The translations under genes and the position numbers were made by a program. Shown here piece by piece: positions 44,002 through 54,926 of a stretch of DNA of 64,000 bases. The stretch comes from Anomaloglossus baeobatrachus (lineage: Eukaryota; Chordata; Amphibia; Anura; Aromobatidae), in contig NC_134353.1 of the NCBI RefSeq assembly GCF_048569485.1, positions 67,675,730 through 67,739,729 of the forward strand, read 5' to 3'. Under the pieces are notes generated by a model. The model was given only the letters and a program-made list of their open reading frames with translations, searched no databases and had not been told where the DNA came from. Each line of letters begins with the position of its first letter. The first letter of the stretch is position 1.

Positions 44002-45239
44002 TGTCGCGGGCGGGGAGGAGGGTGTCAGCACACCGCGCTCACCCCTTCTGCTCGGGTCCAGCTGCTCAGTGGTGGCTCGAGCCGTAGGCCGGATCCCGGG
44101 GGTTTTCCTCGAGCGGCGCTCCTCGCCCGTGAGTGAAAGGGGGGTTGTTTGGGTGTTGGGATAATGTCCGTGACGCCACCCACGGTTGTGGTGATTTGTA
44201 GCACCACCGCTGCTTAATACGGGGATCCCGGGGATGGTGATGTGGAGCAGCCAGGTGTTGTGTTTCCCCTCCGTGGGTAGGGGTTGGTGATCCCGGGGCC
44301 CGGTGATGGCTTGTGAGTTGCAGGGCCTGGTGGGCGCAGGGACGCGGGGGCAGCGCTGTGCCTTGCGGCACGGTGGTACTCACTCAGCCTGAGACACGGA
44401 CACAGTTTGTACGGTAAACCAACGGCTGGTAGGACGGTCCCACAGACGGCTGCTTTGCTTTCCCGGTAGGTGACGGTGATGTCCCTCTTCCTTGCACCTG
44501 TATGTACGGTTGGTTGCGATGGGTCCCCACCGGTAACCCGCTCCCCGGCTTCAAGCTGGGCCGGAGGAGCACTACACTTTGCCCGCAGGCGCTGGCCCTC
44601 AGAGACTGGTGCCCTGGCGGTGGCGGTGCCTCTGTTGTACGGGTTGGGCTGTTGCCTTCAATCGGGACTTGGTTGTTGGGGGAATCTACGTCCCCTTCAC
44701 TGACGGATTCGGCAAATTTGGCGACTCCTAGCCTTGCCGGGGTCCGAGAGGCCCCTGCCCTGGTGCTGACTGTCCTTCGGAACACTGCTCCAGACCACCG
44801 GGCACACAGCCAACGGGGTCCTTCCAGGAACTTCCAAACGGTCCCCCTCCGGACAGTCACCGCCGTCGCTGACTTTGCTGTTCTAGCCCTACACAAAGCT
44901 GGGCTCTCAGGCTTTGCACACTCTCTGCTCTGTCACCACTTCTTGCTTTCCTCCTTTACTACTCTTCTTTCCTCCACTTTCACTTCTCTTATCTGCTCCT
45001 CACTCAACTCCGTTGTTTACTCTTGCCCTTCCCGGGCTACTCTGCCTGGTCCTTCCCGCCTCCAGAACTGTGATCTCATTGGTGGGCGGAGCCAACCGCC
45101 TGGCCCACCCCCTGGTGTGAATCATCAGCCTCTGGAGGAAGGCAACAAGGATTTTTGGTTCAGCTTAGGTGTGCCTACCTGGGATGTGGGGTGTGGTGGT
45201 GTTGTGACCTGTGACCCCTGGCTTGCCCAGGGCGACACA
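44002..45239 (-). repeat. 5' LTR of Ty3 element B
   Basis: 1238 bp, co-linear with 36820-38057 with about eight base differences and no length change. Confidence 0.95.
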
Positions 45240-45895
45240 TAATGACTCTATATAATATATAGAAATAGATCCCTCTGTATGTAAAGACTCTATATAATAT
45301 ATAGGAATAGATTCCTCTGTGTGTAATGACTCTATATAATATATAGGAATAGATTCCTCTATGTATAATGACTCTATATAATATATAGGAATAGATTCCT
45401 CTGTGTGTAATGACTCTATATAATATATAGGAATAGATTCCTCTATGTATAATGACTCTATATAATATATAGGAATAGATTCCTCTGTGTGTAATGACTC
45501 TATATAATATATAGGAATAGATTCCTCTATGTATAATGACTCTATATAATATATAGGAATAGATCCCTCTGTGTGTAATTACTCTATATAATATATAGGA
45601 ATAGATGCCTCTATGTGTAATGACTCTATATAATATATAGGAATAGATCCCTCTGTGTGTAATTACTCTATATAATATATAGGAATAGATGCCTCTATGT
45701 GTAATGACTCTATATAATATATAGGAATAGATCCCTCTGTATGTAATGACTATATAATATATAGGAATAGATCCCTCTGTGTGTAATGACTCTATATAAT
45801 ATATAGAAATAGATCCCTCTGTATGTAATGATTCTATATAATATATAGGAATAGATCCCTCTGTGTGTAATGACTCTATATAATATATGCGTTTC
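45240..45895. repeat. 42-bp subterminal tandem repeat, right end of Tc1, second part
   Basis: About fifteen further copies of the 42-bp unit, continuing the array interrupted at 36819. The Tc1 terminal inverted repeat follows. Confidence 0.95.
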
Positions 45896-46005
45896 CCTTT
45901 TTGTATTGAATTACTGAAATAAATTAACTTTTTGATGATATTCTAATTTATTGAGATGCACCTGTATTAGACAAGCTAACAATGGGTTAACATTTTTTTT
46001 TCTAC

Positions 46006-46338
46006 TTAAAGGAATCTGTAAGGACGGTTTTACTATTGCCACAGTGGTGCGACTGTGTAAATCCTAGTACGACAATAAAAATGATACCTGTCTTTCAGTA
46101 ATCCGATGTGCCAGGAGCGAGGCAGTGCATTGGGAAGGGGCATGTCAATAAACTTGGAGAGCATGGACACGCCCCTGATGCACTTCCAAGCTAATTTGCA
46201 TGTGGTTTCAATGCTCGATTTCTCGCCGCTGGCATATCAGATTGCTAAAAGACAGATGTTATTTTTCTTCTTGATCTGGGACCTATACAGTCATACCATT
46301 ATGGCACTCATATAATCCTTATGATAGATTCCCTTTAA
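46006..46338. mobile_element. TTAA-flanked inverted-repeat element
   Basis: The ends AAAGGAATCT and AGATTCCCTTT are inverted and TTAA flanks both sides (46006-46009, 46335-46338). It lies about 40 bp beyond the Tc1 end. It resembles the family at 48392-48747 at its termini only. Confidence 0.7.
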
Positions 46339-47000
46339 ATGTAACCGCATTAGTTTCTTAAAGGGTTACACAGCTGTGTGCTGTTGACTGATGAGTGCCG
46401 GAGACCCTTCTGCCACCTCAGAAGATACTAGTATTAAAAATGGCACCTAGGTGGGGGGTAAATACCAGTTCAGCTGTTATTAATGGATTCGAAGGGGTTG
46501 TTGGTTTCACAGTGTGTTCTCTGATACTAAAGGCGTCAAGCCACCCATAGTAGAGACAATAACAGGTGGGCCCTGGTCACACTGCGTCTCCTTGGTAACT
46601 AGACAACATGGCTACCCCGACACCTCTCTGCTGTCTCTCCATCTCTCTCCTAGAAACCACAGATAGCACTCGAACGCCAAAAAGGGGTGTATGAGAGAGC
46701 CCAAACCCAAAATAGCAAGGAACTGGTTAACCCTTTTATGGTGATTTTGAAAATGTCTTGGAGGTTATTAATGGAGTTATACAGGATTAGGAAAAGATGG
46801 ATGCCTTCTCCCAGAAACAGCTCCACACCTGTCTACAGCAAGGCTTGGCTGACGGAGACTATGGTGGGTGGGTGTCAACTCCAAAGAGGCAAGCCATAGA
46901 TAAACCTCCGATGCAGGAAAGCCAGGAAAATGGCGTGGTGCTGGGAAGTAACAGCGATGAATGCACTTTGTCCAGATGAAGGGCGACGTATTTCTCAACG
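46339..47000. other. Unassigned interval
   Basis: No gene or clear repeat boundary seen. Confidence 0.45.
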
Positions 47001-47002
47001 CG

Positions 47003-47030
47003 TTTCACAGTGATCACACTTCTTCCTCAG
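47003..47030 (-). ncRNA. Hammerhead-like motif with intact core
   Basis: On the minus strand: CTC (stem I), CTGAGGA, a hairpin with AGTG and CACT arms, GAAA overlapping the palindrome ACGCGT, then T and GAG (stem I). The core consensus is kept and stem I is only 3 bp. Confidence 0.5.
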
Positions 47031-47282
47031 GAGCACCACTAGATAAACCTCCATCTTAGGGCTTCATTCAGGAACTGTAACGGGAAATAGAGAAAGCGCA
47101 ATAGGGATATAAAAAGGTCTATAGAGGACAATATGCTCACTGGGTTGGGGTTGTATATCCACAACCACGGAATAGAAGTGCGGACCCGCAGAATGAACAG
47201 TATACCAGGAGTTAATGGGTTAATTCCTCGCTGCCAACGGAGGAGACAAGGATAAATGAAAATATAGTTTATTCTCTATACG

Positions 47283-47310
47283 TTTCGAAGCCTGAAAGCT
47301 TCTTCTTCAG
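47283..47310 (-). ncRNA. Hammerhead-like motif
   Basis: Minus strand: CTGAAGA, a perfect 5-bp stem II (GAAGC with GCTTC), GAAA, then ACGTAT. A distal stem I of about 8 bp (TAGTTTTAT with ATAAACTA, one bulge) is possible. The third stem is not a perfect palindrome. Confidence 0.5.
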
Positions 47311-47429
47311 GGCATAAAACTACAAAATCTTAGATGAATATGTAGTTTATTGTCTACGCATTCTTGAAGCATGAGCAGTCTTCTTCAGGACATAAAACTA
47401 CAAAATTTAGATTTTTGAAGTTTTATGTC

Positions 47430-47456
47430 CTGAAGAAGAAGAATCATGCTTCGAAA
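47430..47456 (+). ncRNA. Hammerhead-like motif
   Basis: Plus strand: CTGAAGA, stem II GAAG with CTTC, GAAA, then ACGCAT. It is the inverted counterpart of the motif at 47283-47310. Confidence 0.5.
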
Positions 47457-47540
47457 CGCATAAAGAAACTATATATTCATCTATACCCATCTCCTCCCTT
47501 GGCAGTGCGGAATTAACCCCTTTTCTCCTGGTGTACTGTT

Positions 47541-48390
47541 AGGGCTCATTCAAACGTCTGAGTTTCTGTGGATAGCAGTCGTACCTGTGATAGTCTATGG
47601 GGCCGTGAATTTTCGTGTTGCGGTCACGATGTCACGTCTGATTTTGATTCGAATGTTGGCTCAAAATTGGCAATGCATGTCTACAGTATATGTCCTTGAA
47701 AAAAATGAGACTGCACTCTGATGACATCAGAGGTCAGAGAAAAAAAAATCTGATTTGTGCATGACTGCGCAGAATTACATCAGTCTGAGTGCGATCCAAT
47801 GTTTTGCCGGATCGCACTCGGACCAAAATTACCGCCATGGGCATGAACCCTAAGACAAAAGAGGTTTGAAAAATATGGAGGCCTAATGTTTTAAAGGGGT
47901 GGTCCACTACTTTTACATTGATGGTCTATCCTTAGGATAGGCACTCATCAGATTTTACAGTAGCAGCTAAAGCCATGAGATTTCCGAAATTTCATGCACT
48001 TGTTTTTTTTCCTGCTGAAATGGAAAAATGCTGTATTTTTTAAACGAGCAGCATGTCAATTCTTTTAGCATTTTTTTCACCATTGAAAGCAATGACAACC
48101 ACCGTGTTTTTGCTGTGTTTTTGTTGATTTTGGGGTAAATAAAACTAATCAGGGACCTTGTCTGCTCTAGCGGTGAGGACGGAGCGCCCTATTCAGAGTC
48201 TTTGAGCTCACTGATTGGCTGCAGCGCCATCAGTGTCATCAGCATCACAGCCAATGCCAGACACCAGGAACACTGGAAGAGGCTCACTGGTGGACCAGGG
48301 AAAGGTGAGTACAGCACCTTAACTTTTTCTAGCAAAATGCTGCGGAGGGGGGGGGGTTATATGAGTGATGTAATTGAATGGGAACATCTC
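47541..48390. other. Unassigned interval with a repeat fragment
   Basis: 47892-47955 (ggtggtccactacttttaca) is a fragment of the element family of 14462-14841. Nothing else is assigned. Confidence 0.5.
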
Positions 48391-48391
48391 T

Positions 48392-48747
48392 TTAAAGGGA
48401 ATCTGTCACCAGGTTTTTGCTCCCCCATTTGAGAGCAGCATGATGTAGAGACAGAGACCCTGATTCCAGCGATGTGTCACTTACTAGGCTGCTTAGTGCA
48501 GTTTTGGTAAAATCACTGATTAATCAGCAGTACATTATCATTACAGGACTACTTGCTGTGCTGCAGGTAGTCCAGCATATTCATGAGCTCTGTATAACTG
48601 CTAGATCTGCAGCAGAGAAACATTGATTTTATCAAAATGACAGCAAACAGCTCAGTAAGTGACACATCGCTGGAATCAGGGTCTCTGTCTCTAAATTATG
48701 CTGCTCTCAGATGGGGGAGCAAAAACCTGGTGACACATTCCCTTTAA
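48392..48747. mobile_element. TTAA-flanked inverted-repeat element (MITE)
   Basis: Long inverted ends (AAAGGGAATCTGTCACCAGG and its complement, continuing through tttttgctcccccat) face each other over 356 bp, with TTAA at both borders. It has no coding capacity. Fragments of the same family lie at 29848-29939 and 61139-61230. Confidence 0.85.
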
Positions 48748-48951
48748 GGCCATGTTCACATGTCACATTTATATCCACAGCATTCTACAGTGTCAGCATT
48801 TATTCCCAATGGTGCGGCGCATGTATTTTTCCCGCAACCCCATAGACAAAGAATGGATCAGCAGCTGGGCCTCCGACCTCCTGCTCCATTTTGATGGAGA
48901 TACATCTGCCTGATCAGTGTGGGTCCCAGAGGTCAGACCCCTATTCTAGCC

Positions 48952-49003
48952 TTAAAGGGCTATTCCCATCTCCAAGATCCTATCCCAATTTGTAGTAGGT
49001 GTA

Positions 49004-49034
<31 letters not shown>

Positions 49035-49261
49035 TTTAGCAAATACCTCCAGTTAGAATTGTAGTATAGTTCTCCTGATTAGCTATGTCTCTTACCTCAT
49101 GTGCAGGGTATTGCAGCTTAGGTATCCAAGGTTACAACCACAAGCAACTGTCACTATATGCGTGGTCATATCTATGGATACCTAAGCTGCAATGCCCGGC
49201 ACATGAGGTAATAGACACGGATATATCAGGAGGACTATACTACATTTCTAATTGGAATTAA
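48952..49261. mobile_element. Dispersed repeat with internal inverted arms
   Basis: It begins TTAAAGGGCTATTCCC. An (AAT)n run lies at 49005-49033. The arms at about 49050-49133 and 49176-49255 are inverted (tcttacctcatgtgcagggt; cacatgaggtaatagac). No coding content. Probably a TTAA-type non-autonomous element. Confidence 0.6.
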
Positions 49262-49419
49262 ACTATTTCTTCTTATAGGCACAGCCCCAGATTGTATTGT
49301 TAAAAAACAAGGATATAAGAAATAGAAGAAATAAAATAAATAATATAGAAAAATAATTAAAATATAATGTACTAATAAGAAGGCACAGGTGGGGACAGAT
49401 GTCGCATGCGGCTCGGTGC

Positions 49420-49760
49420 GGATTTGTCGCATTACTGGCGCAGGTAAATGGACGGAGGAGAGATAAGAGCTGGCGCTGCACTGAGTGACACTCCACCGGC
49501 ACACAGCCAATCAGCTCCCTGCATTCGTATCAACACAAGCATCTCCTTGGACACAGGAGGGCGGAGATTGGCTGCGGCCGGAGGAGGGGGAGGAGGGGAG
49601 GCGGCTGCAGCTATTGTCAGCTGCGGGGAAGAAAAGTTCAACGTTAGGAGGGAGGGAGAGAAGTTTTGAAATGGCAGAAACAGTGCGGGGCGCAGGCAGG
49701 AGGCCGGGGAGCTGAGCGGAGCCCACCGGGGTAATGTATGCACCGCACCGGGGTACGGGG
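49420..49760 (+). promoter_or_regulatory. Candidate CpG-island promoter and first exon of a host gene
   Basis: A short GC-rich block in AT-rich surroundings with two CCAAT-type boxes in opposite orientations (agccaatcag near 49504, gattggctg near 49566), GC-rich boxes and no TATA box. On the plus strand an ATG at 49671 opens 15 codons ending in TGA (MAETVRGAGRRPGS). A possible splice donor GGTAATG follows at about 49729. The frame is too short to identify, so the exon could be untranslated. This is inference from composition and boxes only; orientation is uncertain. Confidence 0.35.
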
Positions 49761-49869
49761 GGCTGGGGGTGAGGATGGGGGGCTGCCAGGGGCTATTGTG
49801 CTGCTGAGCCCCCTCTGCATGTCATAGGGCCTGGCCCTCCTCTGTGCTGCACTGCAGTCTGCTACAACT

Positions 49870-50960
49870 GTAAGTGCCTGCTGCTGGGGGCTGTACCCCT
49901 CCTACCGGGGACCCTCCTAAGTGCCTGGTATTCCGGGCTGCACCCCTCTGTACAGAGACCCCTATCATGTGATTTCTCCTAAGTGCTGGGGGCTGCAACC
50001 CTCTATACAGGGACCCTCCTAAGTGCTGGGGGCTGCACCCTCTATACAGGGACCCTCCTAAGTGCCTGGTGCTGGGGGCTGTACCCTCTGTACATGGACC
50101 CTCCTAAGTGCCTGGTGCTGGGGGCTGCACCCTCTGTACAGGGACCCTCCTAAGTGCCTGATGCTGGGGGCTGCACCCTCTGTACATGGACCCTCCTAAG
50201 TGCCTGGTGCTGGGGGCTGCACCCTCTGTACAGGGACCCTCCTAAGTGCCTGCTGCTGGGGGCTGTACCCCTCCTACCGGGGACCCTCCTAAGTGCCTGG
50301 TATTCCGGGCTGCACCCCTCTGTACAGAGACCCCTATCATGTGATTTCTCCTAAGTGCTGGGGGCTGCACCCTCTATACAGGGACCCTCCTAAGTGCCTG
50401 CTGCTGGGGGCTGTACCCTCTGTACAGGAACCCACTAAGTGCCTGGTATTGGGGGCTGCACCCCTCTGTACAGAGACCCCTATCATGTGATTTCTCCTAA
50501 GTGCTGGGGGCTGCAACCCTCTATACAGGGACCCTCCTAAGTGCTGGGGGCTGCACCCTCTATACAGGGACCCTCCTAAGTGCCTGATGCTGGGGGCTGT
50601 ACCCTCTGTACATGGACCCTCCTAAGTGCCTGGTGCTGGGGGCTGCACCCTCTGTACATGGACCCTCCTAAGTGCCTGGTGCTGGGGGCTGCACCCTCTG
50701 TACATGGACCCTCCTAAGTGCCTGATGCTGGGGGCTGCACCCTCTGTACATGGACCCTCCTAAGTGCCTGATGCTGGGGGCTGCACCCTCTGTACATGGA
50801 CCCTCCTAAGTGCCTGATGCTGGGGCTACACCCTCTGTACAGGGACCCCCATCATGTGACCTTTCCTCCTAAGTGCCTGATGCTGGGGTTGCACCCTCCT
50901 ATGCAAGGACCTCCATCATGTGACTTCTCCTAAGTGCTGGGGGCTGCACCCTCCATCCAG
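49870..50960. repeat. 46-bp minisatellite
   Basis: About 23 variants of a unit containing cctaagtgcctggtgctggg and ctgcaccctctgtaca. It starts about 100 bp after the GC-rich block. Confidence 0.95.
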
Positions 50961-50997
50961 GGACCTCCATCATATGATTGTCATTGGTTGTCCAGCA

Positions 50998-51024
50998 GTT
51001 GTAGAACTACAACTCCCATGATGC
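50998..51024 (+). promoter_or_regulatory. ZNF143-like motif at the left edge of the pyrimidine tract
   Basis: ACTACAACTCCCATGATGC closely resembles the ZNF143/Staf site ACTACAACTCCCAGCATGC. It overlaps a hairpin (agttgta/tacaact). Such sequence is also common in dispersed repeats, so function is not implied. Confidence 0.4.
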
Positions 51025-51047
51025 TTTTTTCTATAACTCCCAGTTTG

Positions 51048-54000
51048 CATTGTTCCTCTCCAGTTCTTCTCCTCCTTTTCTTTCTTCTTCCACTTCTTCT
51101 TTTGCTTCTCCTCTTCCTTATCTTCCTTCTCCTCCTTCTCCTACAAATCTTCCTTCTTCTCCTTCTATTCCCTCTCCTTGTTCTCCTTTTCTTTCTTCTC
51201 CTTTTCCCTCTACTTCTTCTTCTCCTCCTTTTCTTTCTTCTCCTTTTCTTTCTTCTTCCCCTTCTTCTTTTGCTTCTCCTCTTCCTTATCTTCCTTCTTC
51301 TTCTCCTTTTTTTCTTTCTTCTTCTCCTTCTCGTTCTTTTCCCTCTCCTTGTTCTCCTTTTCTTTCTTCTCCTTCTTCTTCTTCTTCTTCTTCTCCTCCT
51401 TTTCTTTCTTCTTCCACTTCTTCTGCTTCTCCTCTTCCTTGTCTTCCTTCTCCTCCTTCTCCTACTTATCTTCCCTCTTCTCCTTTTTTCTTTCTTCTTT
51501 TCCTTCTCTTTCTATTCCCTCTCCTTGTTGTCCTTTTCTTTCTTCTCCTTTTCCTTCTCCTCCTTTTCTTTCTTCTTCCCCTTCTTCTTTTGCTTCTCCT
51601 CTTCCTTATCTTCCTTCTTCTCCTCCTTTTTTTTCTTTCTTCTTCTCCTTCTCGTTCTTTTCCCTCTCCTTGTTCTCCTTTTCTTTCTCCTTCTTTTCCT
51701 TCTCCTTCTTCTTCTCCTCCTTTTCTTTCTTCTCCTTTTCCTTCTCCTTCTCCTCCTTTTCTTTCTTCTTCCCCTTCTTCTTTTGCGTCTCCTCTTCCTT
51801 ATCTTCCTTCTTCTCCTCCTTTTTTTCTTTCTTCTTCTCCTTCTCGTTCTTTTCCCTCGACTTGTTCTCCTTTTCTTTCTTCTCCTTTTCCTTCTCCTCC
51901 TTTTCTTTCTTCTTCCCCTTCTTCTTTTGCTTCTCCTCTTCCTTATCTTCCTTCTTCTCCTCCTTTTTTTCTTTCTTCTTCTCCTTCTCGTTCTTTTCCC
52001 TCTCCTTGTTCTCCTTTTCTTTCTCCTTCTTTTCCTTCTCCTTCTTCTTCTCCTCCTTTTCTTTCTTCTCCTTTTCCTTCTCCTTCTCCTCCTTTTCTTT
52101 CTTCTTCCCCTCCTTCTTTTGCGTCTCCTCTTCCTTATCTTCCTTCTTCTCCTCCTTTTTTTCTTTCTTCTTCTCCTTCTCGTTCTTTTCCCTCGACTTG
52201 TTCTCCTTTTCTTTCTTCTCCTTTTCCTTCTCCTTCTCCTCCTTTTCTTTCTTCTTCCCCTTCTTCTTTTGCTTCTCCTCTTCCTTATCTTCCTTCTCCT
52301 CCTTTTTTTCTTTCTTCTTCTCCTTCTCGTTCTTTTCCCTCTCCTTGTTCTCCTTTTCTTTCTCCTTCTTTTCCTTCTCCTTCTTCTTCTCCTCCTTTTC
52401 TTTCTTCTCCTTTTCCTTCTCCTTCTCCTCCTTTTTCTTTCTTCTTCCCCTTCTTCTTTTGCTTCTCCTCTTCCTTATCTTCCTTCTTCTCATCCTTTTT
52501 TTCTTTCTTCTTCTCGTTCTCGTTCTTTTCCCTCTCCTTGTTCTCCTTTTTTCTTTCTTCTCCTTTTCCTTCTCCTTCTTCCCCTCCTTTTCTTTCTTCT
52601 CCTTTTCCTTCTCCTCCTTTTCTTTCTTCTCCTTCTTCTTTTGCTTCTCCTCTTCCTTATCTTCCTTCTTCTCCTCCTTTTTTTCTTTCTTCTTCTCCTT
52701 CTCGTTCTTTTCCCTCTCCTTGTTCTCCTTTTCTTTCTCCTTCTTTTCCTTCTCCTTCTTCTTCTCCTCCTTTTCTTTCTTCTCCTTTTCCTTCTCCTTC
52801 TCCTCCTTTTTCTTTCTTCTTCCCCTTCTTCTTTTGCTTCTCCTCTTCCTTATCTTCCTTCTCATCCTTTTTTTCTTTCTTCTTCTCCTTCTCGTTCTTT
52901 TCCCTCTCCTTGTTCTCCTTTTCTTTCTACTTCTTTTCCTTCTCCTTCTTCTTCTCCTCCTTTTCTTTCTTCTCCTTTTCCTTCTCCTTCTCCTCCTTTT
53001 TCTTTCTTCTTCCCCTTCTTCTTTTGCTTCTCCTCTTCCTTATCTTCCTTCTCATCCTTTTTTTCTTTCTTCTTCTCCTTCTCGTTCTTTTCCCTCTCCT
53101 TGTTCTCCTTTTTTATTTCTTCTCCTTTTCCTTCTCCTTTTCTTTCTTCTTCTCCTTCTTCTTTTGCTTCTCCTCTTCCTTATCTTCCTTCTTCTCCTCC
53201 TTTTTTTTCTTTCTTCTTCTCCTTCTCGTTCTTTTCCCTCTCCTTGTTCTCCTTTTCTTTCTCCTTCTTTTCCTTCTCCTTCTTCTTCTCCTCCTTTTCT
53301 TTCTTCTCCTTTTCCTTCTCCTTCTCTTCCTTTTCTTTCTTCTTCCCCTTCTTCTTTTGCTTCTCTTCCTTATCTTCCTTCTTCTCCTCCTTTTTTTCTT
53401 TTTTCTTCTCCTTCTCGTTCTTTTCCCTCTCCTTGTTCTCCTTTTCTTTCTCCTTCTTTTCCTTCTCCTTCTTCTTCTCCTCCTTTTCTTTCTTCTCCTT
53501 TTCCTTCTCCTTCTCCTCCTTTTCTTTCTTCTTCCCCTTCTTCTTTTGCTTCTCTTCCTTATCTTCCTTCTTCTCCTCCTTTTTTTCTTTCTTCTTCTCC
53601 TTCTCGTTCTTTTCCCTCGACTTGTTCTCCTTTTCTTTCTTCTCCTTTTCCTTCTCCTTCTCCTCCTTTTCTTTCTTCTTCCCCTTCTTCTTTTGCTTCT
53701 CCTCTTCCTTATCTTCCTTCTCCTCCTTTTTTTCTTTCTTCTTCTCCTTCTCGTTCTTTTCCCTCTCCTTGTTCTCCTTTTCTTTCTCCTTCTTTTCCTT
53801 CTCCTTCTTCTTCTCCTCCTTTTCTTTCTTCTCCTTTTCCTTCTCCTTCTCCTCCTTTTTCTTTCTTCTTCCCCTTCTTCTTTTGCTTCTCCTCTTCCTT
53901 ATCTTCCTTCTTCTCATCCTTTTTTTCTTTCTTCTTCTCGTTCTCGTTCTTTTCCCTCTCCTTGTTCTCCTTTTTTCTTTCTTCTCCTTTTCCTTCTCCT

Positions 54001-54890
54001 TCTTCTTCCCCTCCTTTTCTTTCTTCTCCTTTTCCTTCTCCTCCTTTTCTTTCTTCTCCTTCTTCTTTTGCTTCTCCTCTTCCTTATCTTCCTTCTTCTC
54101 CTCCTTTTTTTCTTTCTTCTTCTCCTTCTCGTTCTTTTCCCTCTCCTTGTTCTCCTTTTCTTTCTCCTTCTTTTCCTTCTCCTTCTTCTTCTCCTCCTTT
54201 TCTTTCTTCTCCTTTTCCTTCTCCTTCTCCTTTTTCTTTCTTCTTCCCCTTCTTCTTTTGCTTCTCCTCTTCCTTATCTTCCTTCTCATCCTTTTTTTCT
54301 TTCTTCTTCTCCTTCTCGTTCTTTTCCCTCTCCTTGTTCTCCTTTTTTCTTTCTTCTCCTTTTCCTTCTCCTTCTCCTCCTTTTCTTTCTTCTCCTCCTT
54401 CTTCTTTTGCTTCTCCTCTTCCTTATCTTCCTTCTTCTCCTCCTTTTTTTTCTTTCTTCTTCTCCTTCTCGTTCTTTTCCCTCTCCTTGTTCTCCTTTTC
54501 TTTCTTCTCCTTCTCCTTCTTCTTCTCCTCCTTTTTTTCTTTCTTCTTCTCCTTCTCGTTCTTTTCCCTCTCCTTGTTCTCCTTTTCTTTCTTCTCCTTC
54601 TCCTTCTTCTTCTCCTCCTTTTCTTTCTTCTCCTTTTCCTTCTCCTTCTTCTCCTCCTTTTCTTTCTTCTCCTTTTCCTTCTCCTTCTTCTCCTTTTCTT
54701 TCTTCTTCCCCTTCTTCTTTTGCTTCTCCTCTTCCTTATCTTCCTTCTTCTCCTCCTTTTTTTCTTTCTTCTTCTCCTTCTCGTTCTTTTCCCTCTCCTT
54801 GTTCTCCTTTTCTTTCTTCTCCTTCTCCTTCTTCTTCTCCTCCTTTTCTTTCTTCTCCTTTTCCTTCTCCTTCTTCTTCTCCAGCTCCCC
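51048..54890. repeat. 3.8-kb polypyrimidine satellite
   Basis: An almost unbroken C/T strand made of ttctcc, ttcttt and related blocks, with a higher-order pattern of about 150-200 bp marked by cttcttttgcttctcctctt. Frames of more than 1200 codons on one strand and Lys/Glu-rich frames on the other are artefacts. Such tracts can form triplex (H-DNA) structures. Confidence 0.97.
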
Positions 54891-54926
54891 AGCTAGTGGA
54901 AAGATGCCCCTCTCCTTGTTGTGAGG

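Larger units (their letters stand above)
36820..45239 (-). mobile_element. Ty3/Gypsy LTR retrotransposon, element B (looks whole)
   Basis: It has two 1238-bp LTRs, a primer-binding-like site, gag, pol and a polypurine tract, in the usual order on the minus strand. A 4-bp TAAT duplication flanks it (36816-36819 and 45240-45243). The LTRs differ at about eight positions (0.6-0.7%), so insertion was recent, perhaps a few million years ago or less under an assumed neutral rate near 1e-9 per site per year. The gag and pol frames appear open. It landed in the 42-bp array of a Tc1 element. Confidence 0.95.
34679..45964 (-). mobile_element. Tc1-type DNA transposon split by a Ty3 element
   Basis: The left end CAAGTGCATCTCAATAAATT and the right end AATTTATTGAGATGCACCTG are inverted and continue to match for about 65 bp. 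TA flanks both sides (34677-34678, 45965-45966). Without the inserted Ty3 element (36820-45239) the transposon is about 2.87 kb, swollen by tandem 42-bp repeats inside both ends. It carries one decayed transposase on the minus strand. Tc1 elements cut and paste into TA sites. Confidence 0.92.
47201..47540. repeat. Inverted repeat with hammerhead-like motifs in both arms
   Basis: The left arm (about 47201-47310) and right arm (about 47415-47540) are imperfect reverse complements, sharing the taccaggagttaatgggtta segment and the hammerhead-like region. The centre (47330-47400) holds a third, degenerate copy of the motif. Confidence 0.75.
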
